This document shows, piece after piece, positions 1-11,150 of a DNA stretch of 64,000 nt. The stretch is from Micropterix aruncella (taxonomy: Eukaryota > Arthropoda > Insecta > Lepidoptera > Micropterigidae). Numbering within the stretch: the stretch's first letter is position 1; each line of letters begins with the position of its first letter. Both the position numbers and the translations under genes were made by a program. Below the pieces are notes generated by a model. The model was given only the letters and a program-made list of their open reading frames with translations, had not been told where the DNA came from and did not search any database. The stretch is taken from the NCBI GenBank assembly GCA_944548615.1, contig OX155952.1, positions 31,149,458 to 31,213,457 of the forward strand, given 5' to 3'.

Positions 1-410
1 GGTAGAGTACGTCAATCTGTAGGCTCCTTCTCGTCGGAATTGCAATCTAAACACCTTCTGCGTGCCAAGATGTCATACCAACCGCGCCAAAAAATAATTG
101 TTAATACGAGCGATGCAAATACACAATGAGCATTTTAAATCTGTTGACATTGACACACGCAATAATTGATAGATTAAATAAGAAAAAATATTTAAATATA
201 TGATTATACTCACACATACATACACATACCCTACGTACATATCCTCACAAGTACACCAGCACACTCGTACCCTTGGCCTTACACCGTATATTATTATCAT
301 TATTAGCTTTTGAGGCTTTACTTTACTTTTACGTACTTTTTCGGCTCGCTAACAGACCAAGAGGGAAAGTATTTGAACGCGCTAAAAAAATCGAGATAAT
401 TACACAAGTA
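1..410. other. AT-rich stretch, no gene recognised
   Basis: No coding region or RNA is recognised. Positions 338-400 carry a weak match to the left edge of dispersed family A ('gggaaagtatttgaacgcgc'; compare 4848-4875 and 11836-11865), followed by a poly-A run and 'gagataatt', so this is probably a decayed copy of that edge. Confidence 0.4.
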
Positions 411-1151
411 TCCATTTTAACCCCCCTGAAACTGAGCTCTAGCATCAAATATTATAATAGATTGCCTAAAGCGTTTAAAAAAAAACGAATAACCAGAAAA
501 TGCATTTTTCTCCATAAAAGGATTTGAGATTTGTTACAAACTAAACGAGGAAAGGTGATTATAAAAAGGAAATTTATTTCAACATAATTTTAAAATTAAA
601 TAACGTTTAATTCTTCATTGTTTTATTGCTAATATTTCTATTTATTTCTTTGATATTCTGTTTTTATTTCACATAATATATGTTGATTTTCATCTCTTAT
701 GTAGGTACTTTGATTTTAAGGACACCTCAATTTTGTTTTATATACCGTGTTTTTTGTTATTACCTATATGACAATTTATTATTAATTCTTTTGATTATTG
801 ACTATGTTTCAACTATTTTTATTTTTTAAAGTTATTGCGTAACAAAATTTTATTCTGAATCAATATTTACTGCTGTTTATTTTTTTCCCTTTAAATTTTA
901 ATTTTATTAGTAAAATATTTTTTCTACCAAATTAATTTAACTTTTTGATACCAAACCTAACTGATTTTGTAATATTATTATAATATGTGTTTTTTTCTAT
1001 TTATTGTTGAATCAATATCTCTATGCAATCATGTTGTAAAAAAATGTACGCCTAAAAGGCAGGTTGTGTGGCACTTAATAATTGTAAAACTCCATGTTAC
1101 TACACCACAATCACAATAACATTAATTGAAATTGAAATAAATTGAATTAAT
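411..1151 (+). mobile_element. 3' end of a LINE (non-LTR retrotransposon), truncated
   Basis: The reading frame ending at 527 contains LSSSIKYYNRLPKAFKKK, the SIxxYNxLP-type tail found at the very C-terminus of CR1/Jockey-type LINE ORF2 proteins. An AT-rich 3' UTR without ORFs follows, with 'gcaggttgtgtggcac', and ends at about 1150 in a degenerate (aattgaaat)n tail. The reverse transcriptase core is absent, so only the 3' end is present, as expected after 5' truncation during target-primed reverse transcription. The tail runs directly into a copy of family A at 1152. The clade assignment is inference. Confidence 0.55.
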
Positions 1152-1460
1152 TGAGACCACTTCTAGATTGAAGTCTGTTTAAATGTACTCCTTCACGATA
1201 GCGTCCAAAGGCTTAATCCGATTGAGCTGAAATTCGGTTTGCAGGCGTCATTTGTTTATGGCAAGAGTTCAAAAGATTGTGGTTAAAATCGGTCCACCAG
1301 GGTGCAGTAATCATATATCAGTCTCGAAATATTGAACTTTGGTACAAACATGCCTTGGTGGACGGAAATCACATTCTGAAATTTTGGTCAGTATTATCTC
1401 TTATAAAAGCTACACTAATAATATTTAAATTCCGCCATACATTTAATCAAATATTAACCG
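1152..1460 (+). repeat. Dispersed repeat family A, copy 1
   Basis: Starts 'gagaccacttctagattgaag' and continues with the family core 'gagctgaaattcggtttgc' and 'atcggtccaccagg'. The same core recurs in the same order at 4938-5260 and 11966-12260. No coding frame is conserved among the three copies and no termini are resolved here, so the element class is unknown. Confidence 0.7.
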
Positions 1461-1851
1461 CTGAAATGCTTAATACCACCGTTTTTCCGTTGCGACAACT
1501 CGCGGGCGGCCGATCTCTGTATTTATATAACTATGTAATTAAATGCGAAAAAGTCGCCTTCGCCGCTTCTCAGGTCGATAAAAATCACGAAAAAGCCACT
1601 GAAAGACAATAACCCACAAGTGACGTCAGGCGATGTGTTCTACAGGTGGCGCAAAACAAACGTTATGGTTTGAATGTTTTATAAAACTTTTTTTATTATT
1701 TTAGGGTTAGTTTGTTTTTATACAATGTGTAAATGGGGAATATTTTCGGCTTAAACATAAAAATTTACACTGTGAAAAATATTGGATTGATTCTTACATT
1801 ACCATTTTGTTATTATGGTGGTTTTATACAGAATAACGATGTCTTAATCGT
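1461..1851. other. No gene recognised
   Basis: An ORF from 1277 to 1612 runs out of repeat A and has no recognisable domain. It is treated as chance. The rest is AT-rich. Confidence 0.4.
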
Positions 1852-2537
1852 AAATTTGTTGAATTACAAGGAATTTTGTTGAAACTTCATTACTCGATTA
1901 TATGTATCAACATTTTCATTACAGTTAAGAAGGAAATAACAGTATACTATAGTTTCAACATGTTTCATGTGTCCTTCCAACAGATTCATGCGACTATAAC
2001 CGTACTTATAATAAATACTACATGCTGTCATGTTGGATGCGAGATCCCAAGGTTGCGACGTAATGCAATAACATTATGTTTTAACATTACGGTACGGTAG
2101 CTACCGTCACGCTAACACCGTTACGCGTCATGTTAATTCATACGTATGGACCAAAGTCCGCATTATAACCGTAATCCTTGTTGAAGCATGCGTATTTCCG
2201 TGTATTACATCGTTATATTTTTACAGGCTACCCCTATAAAAATATAACGATGGGATAGAGAATTTATAGGTTAGAGAATTAACATGACGAGTAACTTGTT
2301 GGCGTAACGGCAGATACCGTGACGGAATGTTAAAACATAATATTATTTTACGTCGCGACCTTGGGATCTCGTTTTTAACGTAACAGCATGTAGTAGTATA
2401 CGTACGGTTATAGTCGGACACATGAATCATGTTGAAACTACAATATACAGTTATTTCCGTATTGACCGCAAAGAAAATGTTGATACGTAAAATCCAGCAA
2501 TGGGGTTTCAACAAAATTCCATTTAATTCAACAAACT
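1852..2537. repeat. Long inverted-repeat (fold-back) element, about 690 bp
   Basis: The left arm begins 'aaatttgttgaattacaagg' and the right arm ends with its reverse complement ('ccatttaattcaacaaacttg', ending 2537). Arms of roughly 300 bp pair with many mismatches across a centre near 2210. The plus-strand translation at 1876-2100 and the minus-strand translation at 2221-2514 resemble each other (MLKLHYSIICINIF against MLKPHCWILRINIF) because they are the two arms of one palindrome, not two genes. Probably a non-autonomous DNA transposon. The target duplication was not resolved. Confidence 0.8.
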
Positions 2538-2636
2538 TGTAATGTTAAGGGGCTCTCTAGACGATCAGGCATGCTTGTCAAGCATCGCGTCGCGGGCTGG
2601 GAAGGGATCGTAAACCGCAGGATATATGCTTTTTTT

Positions 2637-2762
2637 ATATTTACCAAAAATGCCTTATTTTGTAGTTTATACCAGAGAGTCACGTTAATTAGACGTAATT
2701 GATTGATGAATGACGTGACTCCCAGGTATAAAACTAAAAAATTAGGCATTTTTGGTAAATAT
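2637..2762. repeat. Hairpin MITE, about 126 bp
   Basis: The left arm 'atatttaccaaaaatgcct' with the following 'gtttataccagagagtcacg' pairs with 'cgtgactcccaggtataaaac' and 'aggcatttttggtaaatat' on the right. Stems are about 50 bp with few mismatches and the loop is about 27 bp. Outside the stems 'gggatcg' and 'cgatcccc'-like ends suggest the true element is slightly longer. Confidence 0.75.
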
Positions 2763-3439
2763 TTAAATGCTTGATCGACCCCTAAGAAGACATCCAATAT
2801 TTTTTTCAGTAGGATGGTGCGTTAAAACAATTGACCGTTAGTTAAAAAAAAAACAATAATTTTTTTCGCTATTCTATTGTGTATCTTCTTTACAAAATTC
2901 TGAAACAAATAATATAAACATGTTATTTAGCATTCGAAACAACGTTAGTTTTGCGTCACCCTGTTTATCAAATTATTTCGTGTAATACGCGGTAATTTCA
3001 TTTTGCCGATCCGAAAATACGCTGCACTTAGCGGCAAGCGTATAATGTTATTTGGACCTAATGTAATATTTTTCGCTAATGAAGACACGCTATTTTCCTT
3101 CGGCGATCACCTTACTCGCTGTTCGCTTCCTCGACTATGACGTCACAGAGGCATTAAGTAGGTCGAGTCTTTCGCGGACGTTGACGCGAATATTCCTTGT
3201 AAGGTACATACGAACCACTACGTGATAACTACCGCTTTCTGGGTCATCAATTTCAGCGGCTCTATCGAACCTTAACTTGTTAATAAAAAGTATAGACACG
3301 ACTTTTGTACCTTATCAGGCACGTATCCAGGGCGAGAGGGGTAGTTGGGATTAAACCCCCCCTAAATTTGATAATTTGTAGAAAAAAAATGTTTTGTGTT
3401 TTGTGAATTTGAACAATATAACTTGTAAATAAAAGTGAC
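2763..3439. other. No gene recognised; hAT-like end at 3318-3370
   Basis: Mostly unremarkable. 'ggcacgtatccaggg' followed by a G/C-run and 'ttaaacccccccta' at 3318-3370 resembles the 'caaggacgtatccaggg' end at 46720-46737 (reverse strand), a sequence style typical of hAT MITE termini. Confidence 0.35.
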
Positions 3440-3650
3440 TAGCGTTGAGCGCGCTGCACCATCTAGCGGTAGGTAAAATATCGCGAATAATCAAAATTCG
3501 CCTTTTTTACGTACCGCTATATGGCGCATTGCGCTCAACCCTTTTTATACGCTTAAAAAACAACTTTTTAAAAAATCAAAACTTGCTATTTGCTCGTTAT
3601 GATTTACCCTTTTCAAGGATGCCGCTAATTAAAAACATATCCTGTATATA
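3440..3650. repeat. Dispersed repeat family B, copy 1 (partial)
   Basis: A 96-bp imperfect palindrome (3444-3539) reads gttgagcgcgctgcaccat ... atggcgcattgcgctcaac, with 'ctagcggtaggtaaaatat' in the stem. It is followed at 3616-3650 by the family tail 'aaggatgccgctaattaaaa' and 'cctgtatata'. The complete version is at 31323-32344. The left terminal repeat is not seen here. Confidence 0.75.
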
Positions 3651-3654
3651 TTTT

Positions 3655-3800
3655 CGAAATGTACTCAATCAGACCTTTCATTTGATTCTAAATACCATAT
3701 TTATTGACATTTGGACATTTAGACAATTGTTTATTTGACATTTGGACAGTTTAGCTATCACCCCAAAGTTCTAAATCGGTTCAAGCGTTTACAACAAAAT
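3655..3800 (-). repeat. Dispersed repeat family C, copy 1 (partial, inverted)
   Basis: 'gtactcaatcagacctttca' through 'ttgacatttggacatttaga' and 'ctaaatcggttcaagcgt' match the reverse complement of 52500-52700 and of the copy at 13976-14220, and match 28365-28570 in the same orientation. No coding frame is conserved. Confidence 0.7.
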
Positions 3801-4006
3801 TCACCCTGTATTTTATAATATGCTTTTTTCACAGCGTGTTTTTAATACGAGACTTAAATTGTTTCCCCGGCAAGTTTAAAATTTCTTTGTATTTTTCTTT
3901 ATTGCTTCGTTTCTGTTATATATTATATAGGGACAGGTAGCCAAAGACCTAAGATATTTAAGACCAAAGACCTAAGATAAATTGGCGACATCGGGTTCAC
4001 TCTAAA

Positions 4007-4397
4007 CTAATCAGTGACTTCAAAAAGTGTTTCGCTTGTTGGATCCTCCATTTTTGTTCTATAGTCACTTTCAAGAATGCACGTGGTGTCATCTGCAAGT
4101 TGGACAGTCTTGGCACAAGTTATGTTAGTTGCTAAATCGTTACAATAGAGTTTAAAGAGGAGAGGTCCTAATGTTGAGCCCTGAGGCACACCGATGTTTA
4201 CTATTTCACAACTCGATTGCTCAGCCTTTTCCTCGATTCCATCAATTATTTTAATCTCCACCACTTGCTGCCTGTTTTGTGGGTACGATTTAATGAGTGA
4301 ATTGGCCACTCCTCTAATTCCATAATGGTTTAGCTTGTCTACCAGGGTATTGATGTTTATACAGTCGAATGCTTTGCTTAGATCGCAGAACTTTTAT
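4007..4397 (-). pseudogene. LINE reverse transcriptase fragment
   Basis: The minus-strand translation holds reverse transcriptase blocks in order: a degenerate FCDLSKAFDCI block from about 4390, then the GVPQGSTLGPLLF block near residues 40-52 of the 4309-4007 frame, then LADDTT, the catalytic (F/Y)xDD block. This matches the palm domain of CR1/Jockey-type non-LTR retrotransposons, which copy RNA at a nicked chromosomal target. Only about 130 residues survive. Endonuclease, thumb and 3' UTR are missing, and the frame ends abruptly at 4007, so it is a dead fragment. Assignment to reverse transcriptase is secure; the clade is not. Confidence 0.85.
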
Positions 4398-4830
4398 ACA
4401 CTTTTTTTATACACTGTTAGCTTAGATCGCAGAACTTTTTATACACTTTTTTAATAATTTGAAATGTAATTTCATTTGTAGAAATACTATTTTTTGTAAT
4501 TTCGTAATTTTATTATATATATAATAATTTTTTGTAATGTAATTTCTATACCCAGATCCGGTTTATGAAAATAAATTTTTCTTATTTCTTATTTCTATTA
4601 TGTAAACAGTGGTCTCTACGAATATTATGTTCTGTACAGCGAGAAATCCCTGGACGAAATTCGGTAAAAATTCTCAGAAAGGCTTTCGCTATAACGATCA
4701 TAATAATGACTATTAGGATAAAAAGGAAAACTTTCGTTAATCTCAGTGTCAAAGAGATGGAGCAACTTTTCGTTAATTTATTTGCGATGTTTTTATTTGA
4801 TGCGATGTTATTGCTTTTATTTCATGTTAC
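4398..4830. other. AT-rich spacer with a short tandem duplication
   Basis: 'gcttagatcgcagaactttt' followed by 'atacacttttttt' occurs at 4377-4409 and again at 4421-4455, a direct duplication at the edge of the LINE fragment. No gene is recognised in the remainder. Confidence 0.5.
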
Positions 4831-5410
4831 TTTCCCGGTTAACCAACGGGTAGGGAAAGTATTGTGAACGCGCATTTTTTTTTTGTTGAGATAAAGACGG
4901 AAATATTTATTTTGATCCCCCCCCCCCCCCCGTGACGATTAAGACCATTTCCAGATTGAAGTCTGGCTGTGTGTATTCCTCCACGATAACGCCCAAACGC
5001 TTCATTCGATTGAACTGAAATTTGGCATGTCGGCATAACTCGATCATGGCAAGAATTGATAATATTGTGATTGAAATCGGTCCACCAGGGGGGCCCCACT
5101 ATCTATACTTCAATCGCGAAATATTGGATTTTAGAGTTGAAATTCAGTAGACAGATGCGTCAATGAGAACCACACTGTGAAACCACATTTGGTTGGAATA
5201 TCTCTCATACAAGCGACATAAATAATTTTAAAATTTCGCCGTATTCAAGAAAATACTACATCATATTGGAAAATAGGCATTTGAATGCCACGAAAATACT
5301 ACATTTTCGATCATAATCACTTGACACAATCGCTATCGAGGGGGGGGGTGCGGGGGGGAGGGGGGAGTTTGCTCTCTTGACGGTAGAGTCTTGGTGTGAC
5401 ACAACCGATT
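4831..5410 (+). repeat. Dispersed repeat family A, copy 2
   Basis: The most complete single copy. Left edge 'ttactttcccggttaacc' and 'gggaaagtattgtgaacgcg', a C-run, then the conserved core 'attgaagtctggctgtg', 'atcggtccaccagg' and 'cgcgaaatattgga', a G-rich block near 5340, and right edge 'agtcttggtgtgac'. The edges carry short inverted words (acttt.cc / gg.gtgac) but no clear terminal inverted repeat. Compare the copy at 11816-12460. The element class is unknown. Confidence 0.7.
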
Positions 5411-5700
5411 TTTTAGTTTGGTACCCCTCCCTAATTCACGGAGCAATTGTAATTATCTGTCTTTATAAATTGAAGCAATTACATTTTTTCCATCGGCGTC
5501 AATTGTCATTTATATAATTTATTTCACCTGTCGACATTGTTCAGCGATGTCACCGCCACCCATAGCTGTTGGTGCTATTTCTAATTAGCTAATTGAACGT
5601 ACCATTATTGATTATATACGTACACGTCACACACATTTTCCATTACATTATGTGTATTTTTTAGCGATAATGTATCATATCGATGTTTCCTTGTCCACAG

Positions 5701-5829
5701 CCGTCAGGATGCTTCGAAGTACCATTGCCTTATTCTTGTATCGAGGAAGTATACGCTATTTCTCGCTGGGATGCGGTTAGGAAGTTCTGCTTGAGAATCG
5801 TAGTTCCAACAGGATCGCTACTGCTACAG
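5701..5829 (+). CDS. CMIP: CMIP homologue, internal exon A (PH domain part)
   Basis: Acceptor 'ccttgtccacag' precedes the exon and donor 'gtgaga' follows it. The frame is open for 43 codons and enters and leaves in phase 0. The peptide includes PYSCIEEVYAISRWDAVRKF and CLRIVVPTGSLLLQ, which parallels the human CMIP stretch YSAIEDV...CLQLTIPGG..LLQ as I remember it, with the same residue spacing. These are late beta strands of the N-terminal PH domain, a phosphoinositide or partner-binding fold. CMIP is a cytoplasmic PH plus leucine-rich-repeat adaptor reported in vertebrates to bind filamin A and RelA; its insect role is not known to me. Upstream exons are outside the window or unrecognised. 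The next exon is 27.3 kb away. Confidence 0.85.
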
Positions 5830-5988
5830 GTGAGATTAGATTATTTCTAAATAATAGGTTCGACTATCAATCAATGAGATTAAAATACCAGGTCGAAGCG
5901 GAACAGGAAGATCTATCCTCTCTTTATCCTCCCCTGGGCAAAAATAGTAAAAAATAGTTAAAAATGGTGTATTGTAACCTTAGCATTA

Positions 5989-6513
5989 CAGTACTGTGCG
6001 AATTAATTGGAACAAAGAGTATTGCATCATGATGAATTCGGACATCTTATCAAACCTATGATACGGGAGCTCCACAAGATCTTTCCTTCCAACGAGGGAT
6101 TTTTTCAACAAGATCTCGCCCCATGCAATTTTTCGAAAAAGTGAAACAGTTTTTTACACAGAACTAAATTACTGCATGTACTTGAATGGCCCGGAAACTC
6201 CCCCGATCTCAACCCGATCGAAAACCTCTGGGCCATTTGCAAAAAACGGCTCCAAGATAGATTGTGTATAACGAAAACTAATATGATAAGTGCAGTAATT
6301 CAAGTCTGGTTTCACGATGATGAGCTGAAAAGAAGCTGTCAAAACCTGGTAAATTCTGTGCTAAAATAGTGAAAAGGTGTTATCAACGCAAAAGGAGGAC
6401 ACATTCTATATTAAAACTAACAATCTATAACTACCAGTACTGTCTTTGTATGTTTATGTCCAATAAAGCAAGAAGAAAAATACTCTTTGTTCCAATTAAT
6501 TCGCACGGTACTG
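5989..6513 (+). mobile_element. Tc1-like transposon, internally deleted
   Basis: Terminal inverted repeats of about 35 bp, 'cagtactgtgcgaattaatt' on the left and its reverse complement with one change on the right, are flanked by TA on both sides (5987-5988, 6514-6515), the Tc1/mariner target duplication. Between them lies only the C-terminal third of a transposase: QQDLAPC (second catalytic Asp), a frameshift and stop near 6137, then LEWPGNSPDLNPIENLWAIC (third catalytic block with Glu), and a stop at about 6369. The N-terminal DNA-binding half is deleted, so the copy cannot be autonomous. It sits 159 bp after a CMIP exon. Confidence 0.9.
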
Positions 6514-6699
6514 TAATTATTTGTATAAATTTATTTTAAATTTAACTTTATTACTTTTATGTGTATTGTACGGTGACAATTAAGAATTAATTTATAAGAT
6601 GGGTAACTGTAAGATATCGCTATAGCGATAAGTTCGCCATTTGTGCATACATTGTCTTTTTTACAAAATCAGTCTAATATTCATTAATGATTGTTTTTA

Positions 6700-6812
6700 T
6701 AGCACAATAAAGTTATTCTATTCTAAGACTGGCTATTCTGGCTATTCTAAGACTAGCTATTCTAAGACGGTTATTCTGGCTATTCTATTCTAGTCTATTC
6801 TATTCTAAGCTA
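6700..6812 (+). repeat. Degenerate (ggctattctaagact)n microsatellite
   Basis: 'cacaataaagttattctatt' leads into repeats of ctattctaagact and ggctattct. An AATAAA-like signal followed by a short tandem repeat is the usual look of a LINE 3' end, so this may be a LINE tail. No coding remnant was found just upstream. Confidence 0.6.
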
Positions 6813-7295
6813 ATTTAATAGATGAAGAGTTTGAGACAGTGTTGCGGCTCTTAAGAGCACGAGTTCCTTTCTTAAGAGGCGACTCTTTGACGCGAAAGCG
6901 TCTGTATGTTTGATTTGGCAAATCAGTTCAAAATTTACGATGCAACAAAATTATATATAATACATTTCACGACGCGATAACTCAGTAAGTAACGATCGGT
7001 TAGCACCATACCGACTAAATCTAGATGATACATGTTTACAAGTGTAATTATTCTAGTCATTGGTTATTGCGGCGGAAGACGCAATATCTGGGTGTGGCGG
7101 GAAAAAAAAAGAGAGACGGAAATATATCCGTACGCATATAATATGTACCTTGCAGGCAATCTATCTCACGAATGCATGACGCTGACATGGCGAGGTTGGT
7201 GGAAAGCGATTGTTGGTATCTACCTGAATCTGAAGCAATATTGGCTTTAAAAACAGAACAACAATAACCAAAATTTTGCAGAAATGTCAATTTGA
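6813..7295. other. No gene recognised
   Basis: Short ORFs on both strands (7032-7250, 7057-7290) overlap each other and match nothing I recognise. Confidence 0.4.
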
Positions 7296-7500
7296 AAAAT
7301 CAAAAATTTTCAAGAATGTTTCTCTTTGCAGATGATCTGAAAGTCTTTATGCGAAGTAGCTCGACGCGCGATTGTTAAAATTTTCAAGAACACCTTAACC
7401 GCCTCTCTATTTATTGTGAATCTTAATTATTCACTTACAGCTCCACGTTGACGAAGGAACGTTGATCTTTTGAAGAAAATCGTTTAAAAGATGATGCTTT
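7296..7500 (+). pseudogene. LINE reverse transcriptase remnant
   Basis: The translation from 7311 gives RMFLFADDLKVFMRSSSTRD, with FADDLK as the catalytic YxDD block of Jockey-clade reverse transcriptases. After frameshifts and stops, FQEHLNRLSIYCE follows, the LQxDLxxLxxWC-type block. Only about 70 codons are traceable. This fragment is distinct from the one at 4007-4397. Confidence 0.7.
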
Positions 7501-7619
7501 GATATAATAAAAGCTTATTATATGGCAGCGAAAGACTTCCCTGATTGGATTGGGAAATGCTAATGTTTAAATGAGATCACCTTTCATCCGTCCATCTCAA
7601 AAACCAAGCTAATCCTTTT

Positions 7620-8275
7620 GCAAAATAAAATCTCGGTAGTCGCCTTGATAGCCAGTTTGCTGTGATCCTAATGCTTGTTTAGGATATCTTGATCTGTCAA
7701 CTACAACGGGCGAACTCGTCACGTCAGGAAGTTTTAACGATATTTGATTGTTCTTTCTCCCGTGAGGTGAGCGTAGAAGACTTGGGATGAAACAGTCCAC
7801 TGTCTAGTTACGCCACTCGCCCGTAACAAGCCAACGCCTTACCGCGAGAAACCGGATTTGCAACCAGCGGGCCGACACTCGCGCCCTTACTTCCAGTTAC
7901 AGCCAGATTGATCCGGCCTCCCGGCTGGTTACTGGTTCGAGGTCGCTTGCCCGGTCCTCTCCCTTGTGTAGCGGTGATTCGGTGTCTACCGAATCTATCG
8001 CGGACCACCGGCGGCATCCTGTGCCCGGCTCTTCACCCGGCATCGGGTAGCCGAATGGTCGTTTTAAGAGTGGTTGACAAGGTTAACAGACACCCCCGCT
8101 CTATAGAAAACAAAGCCGTTTCCTGACTCCCCCAGTTATCAGTAGGAATGCTTAGTAGATTGGCTGACGCCGCACGGTGCTCGAACCGTCTAGGAGCGCC
8201 CCAAAGCGATTCCCAGGGAAACTGGCCCGCAGACAGAGTCCTACCCTGGCTCGCACTTCTGCGTGGATCCTACCA
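7620..8275 (+). repeat. GC-rich dispersed repeat family D, copy 1
   Basis: GC-rich block in AT-rich surroundings. Landmarks shared with the other copies are 'caactacaacgggcgaac', 'gtgagcgtagaagacttggg', 'ggctggttactggttcga', 'gaatctatcgcggacc' and 'gagcgccccaaagcgattcc'. The same landmarks occur at 8620-9240 on this strand and on the opposite strand at 29770-30430 and 39660-39850. Open frames inside are not conserved between copies. It could be the untranslated region of a LINE or a structured non-autonomous element; I do not recognise it. Confidence 0.75.
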
Positions 8276-8525
8276 GATTTTTTTATTTATTTATTTATTA
8301 GTTTCAAATAGTATTCAAGGGAATTACAGATGAATCCAATTCGCCCTTGAATATTAAAGCTAGAGTGTAAGTCTAAAAATAAATGACTACATAACTAAAT
8401 GAATGCTAACATTGAACAAGAAAAAAACATAAAAATATAAAATTACATAAAAGACAGATTATGATAAACATGAGATAGCAGGGAGTTGCCTTTTTAGCTG
8501 CTAAAGGGATATACAAAAGATAGAT
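8276..8525. repeat. T-rich insertion between two family D copies, LINE-tail-like
   Basis: 'ttttttatttatttatttat' then 'attcaagggaattacagatg' looks like the reverse complement of a LINE 3' end with poly-A. It interrupts the GC-rich family D sequence and has no coding remnant. Confidence 0.4.
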
Positions 8526-8530
8526 AGATA

Positions 8531-9245
8531 GGTGTTGACCTGTGAGTTGGGCCGACCCTAACTCATGGGTCATAGTGGCTCAACTGCAGTCGGCCCATTA
8601 GCTCCCACTTGTTTGAGACAGTAGGGCGGCGTCGACTACAGCGGGCGAACCCGTTACCTCAGGCTGGTATAACGATATGGATCATTCTGTCAGCTGTGGG
8701 ATGAGCGTAGAAGACTTAGAGACACTATCTGCCGTTTAGCTCCTCCAACAAGCCCGTTAGAGGCCAACGTTTTACGGCGAGGCACCGGGAAGGTTAACAG
8801 TTGACAGCCTCGCCCCCTAACTACCAGTTTTGGTATGATATCTCCGTCTGGAGTCAACCTTCAGGATACCTCCATCCTCCCGACTGGTTACGGGCCCGAC
8901 GTCGCTTACGCAACCTCGACTTGTTGTAATTACAGCGGTAATTCAATTTGAATTTATCGCGGACCTGGGCGTTCTTTGCCCGTATTGCCACACGGGATCG
9001 AGTGGCCCAAATTTATTTTAAAAGTGGCATGACAACAGGTCAACATCCACCCCGCTGCTTAGGAGAGTATATTTTTATAGTCTCCAGACTCCTTCAGCAA
9101 TTAGTCAGAGTGCACAACCGATTGGCGTCGCCGAACGGTGCGCAAACCGTCCAGTAGCGCCGGGATGCAATCCCACCAGGAGAAACCGGTCCACCAGCTT
9201 GTGAGGCCTGAGACGCGGGAGTCTTACCCGTACTTGTTTGAGACA
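8531..9245 (+). repeat. GC-rich dispersed repeat family D, copy 2
   Basis: Begins with 'gacctgtgagttgggccgacc', also present at 20540-20570, then repeats the landmarks 'tacagcgggcgaacccgtt', 'gggatgagcgtagaagactt', 'atcgcggacc', 'gtcgccgaacggtgcg' and 'ggagaaaccggtccacc'. The part at 9065-9235 is nearly identical to the reverse complement of 39680-39845. Confidence 0.75.
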
Positions 9246-9944
9246 CTCGTATATTTTCTGTTTCTTAGAAATGCTTACGTTGTTTAGCACCATCCTCTCA
9301 CTGTCTACTCCTTCGCGCTCGTATAAGAACCCTGACTGGATTTCGCTGGTTGATTGATACGTTCAAAAATCATGATTTTTAACTACGGAAAACGACAATG
9401 ATAGAAATATATTTATCTACATGGTAAAGATCCGTTTAATTACATGATATTTTTTATATACCTATTCCCCACAACTAAATTACATCGGTTTCTTACAGGC
9501 TTTTCAGAAACTAAAAAATGTAAGCCTAGTTGCTTCTAAAACTTTAGGTCAGACATTTGCCCACGGGGTCATTAACGACCTCGTATATGTAGATTTAGGG
9601 TAAATTTTAAAATAGAAGATACTTACCTCAAATTTACAGTTTCATGTGTATATTTATTACCATATTACAACTATGATTCTATCGGAATTCAGTAAATAAC
9701 AACAAGAAACCAAATTTAATACTAATGCATTTACATTTTTAGGAAAACTTGTTTACTTTTATAACCTTTTAAATAATAGATCCCTTATATAATATGTATC
9801 TTTTTAACTATACAGGTGAGTTTTTAATTAGTTAGAGCAATATAGCAATGCAACGAGTAAATAAACGACTTTTGTTAAAAAAAAATGGGAACACAAAAAA
9901 AAAAAACAAACAAAATTTTTGTGTTTTGAGAAATAGTAAAAATG
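9246..9944. other. AT-rich, no gene recognised
   Basis: Nothing interpretable beyond AT-rich sequence. Confidence 0.4.
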
Positions 9945-10205
9945 AGTTAGGAGCGTTGCGCCATCTAGCGGTAGGTAAAATAGCGAATATTGTTCATTCG
10001 CGATTTTCTACCTATTTCTAGATGGCGCAGCGCGCTCATCGTTTTCCAAACTTTTATTTACCAGACAAATTTTTCAAATTTAAAAAAAAAAACAAAAGTT
10101 TTTACTTAGTTTTTCTCTATTTTTTTTAATTTAAAGTTGCCTATTTTCTCGTTTTTATACACCCACTTCAAGGATGTCACTAATTAAAACTCATCCTGTA
10201 TATTA
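9945..10205. repeat. Dispersed repeat family B, copy 2 (partial)
   Basis: Palindrome 'ggagcgttgcgccatctag' ... 'ctagatggcgcagcgcgctc' at about 9951-10040, then the tail 'caaggatgtcactaattaaa' and 'catcctgtatatta' ending near 10206. Same order and spacing as at 3440-3650 and the right half of 31323-32344. Confidence 0.8.
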
Positions 10206-11100
10206 AATAAAATTGCTCTTAGCCTTTTAGTTTTTTTTTACATATTCACACACTAATGTAACTATGTTTATAGAATGTCCACCCAAGCACAAGCTTTGCT
10301 TAGTTAGGCGACATCGGTCAGTAAACATCATTTAATAATTGAGTTTATTCTTGCTGTTTATTATTTAGCTACATAATAAATATTTTATTTAATGTTTTAA
10401 ATTGTACATTGTACCAAATATAATTGGTGAATTGCTTAAAAAAAAATAATGTAATCAATACAATACAATACAATTAGTTCTGCTCCAGTAGGTAGGCTTT
10501 CCTACACTTGGATGCGTCGTTGCCTCTAAAATTTTAAATAATGTAATTAATTAAAGAATATTAACTATCATGATATAGTTGTGGCAATATAAATTAATTT
10601 TACTAAATTATAATTGGTTTGAAAACCATTGAGAAATAGAAAATAATCTAATAATCAAAATTGCTGATCAAAAAAAGAGCTCAATGTCTGTAGTCATAAT
10701 TATCAAGGCAATAATATGATGGCCATGAAAATAGATAAGCGTATACTAAAAATATCTAAATTTAAATTAATTGTGAAATATAGCCGTATAGCCGTCGTCG
10801 ATGAAAATAAAAATAAAAATTACGCTCTTTGGCAAAGTTGATTATCATGAATTTTCCGTTATTTTACATTAGGATGCTCTTTGAATAAGCATTATCCAAA
10901 TCTCGTAAGTCATATACTGGATTCTTGACTAGGCCATTAAATAAGATTTTTTTGAATCGGGCAGATAAAACAAAATGGCGGTAATATTGCCATGAGTGGA
11001 TGCAATTATTGAAGCTGCATTAAATGAGATACCAATTAATGGCTTTACGACACTGTATTGTATTTAAAAAAAACGTTTTTTCTCAAATTAGTATATCGGG
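10206..11100. other. AT-rich, no gene recognised
   Basis: 'gaattgcttaaaaaaaaataatg' at 10430-10453 could be a LINE poly-A tail, but no coding remnant precedes it. Otherwise featureless. Confidence 0.4.
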
Positions 11101-11150
11101 GTCGTTAACGTGGCTCCTTGGAGGTATATGGGTTAGTCCGGCCATTTACA

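Noticed and set aside
1876..2514. Two similar ORFs on opposite strands that look like a gene pair
   Set aside because: They are the two arms of one fold-back element, so similarity follows from the palindrome.
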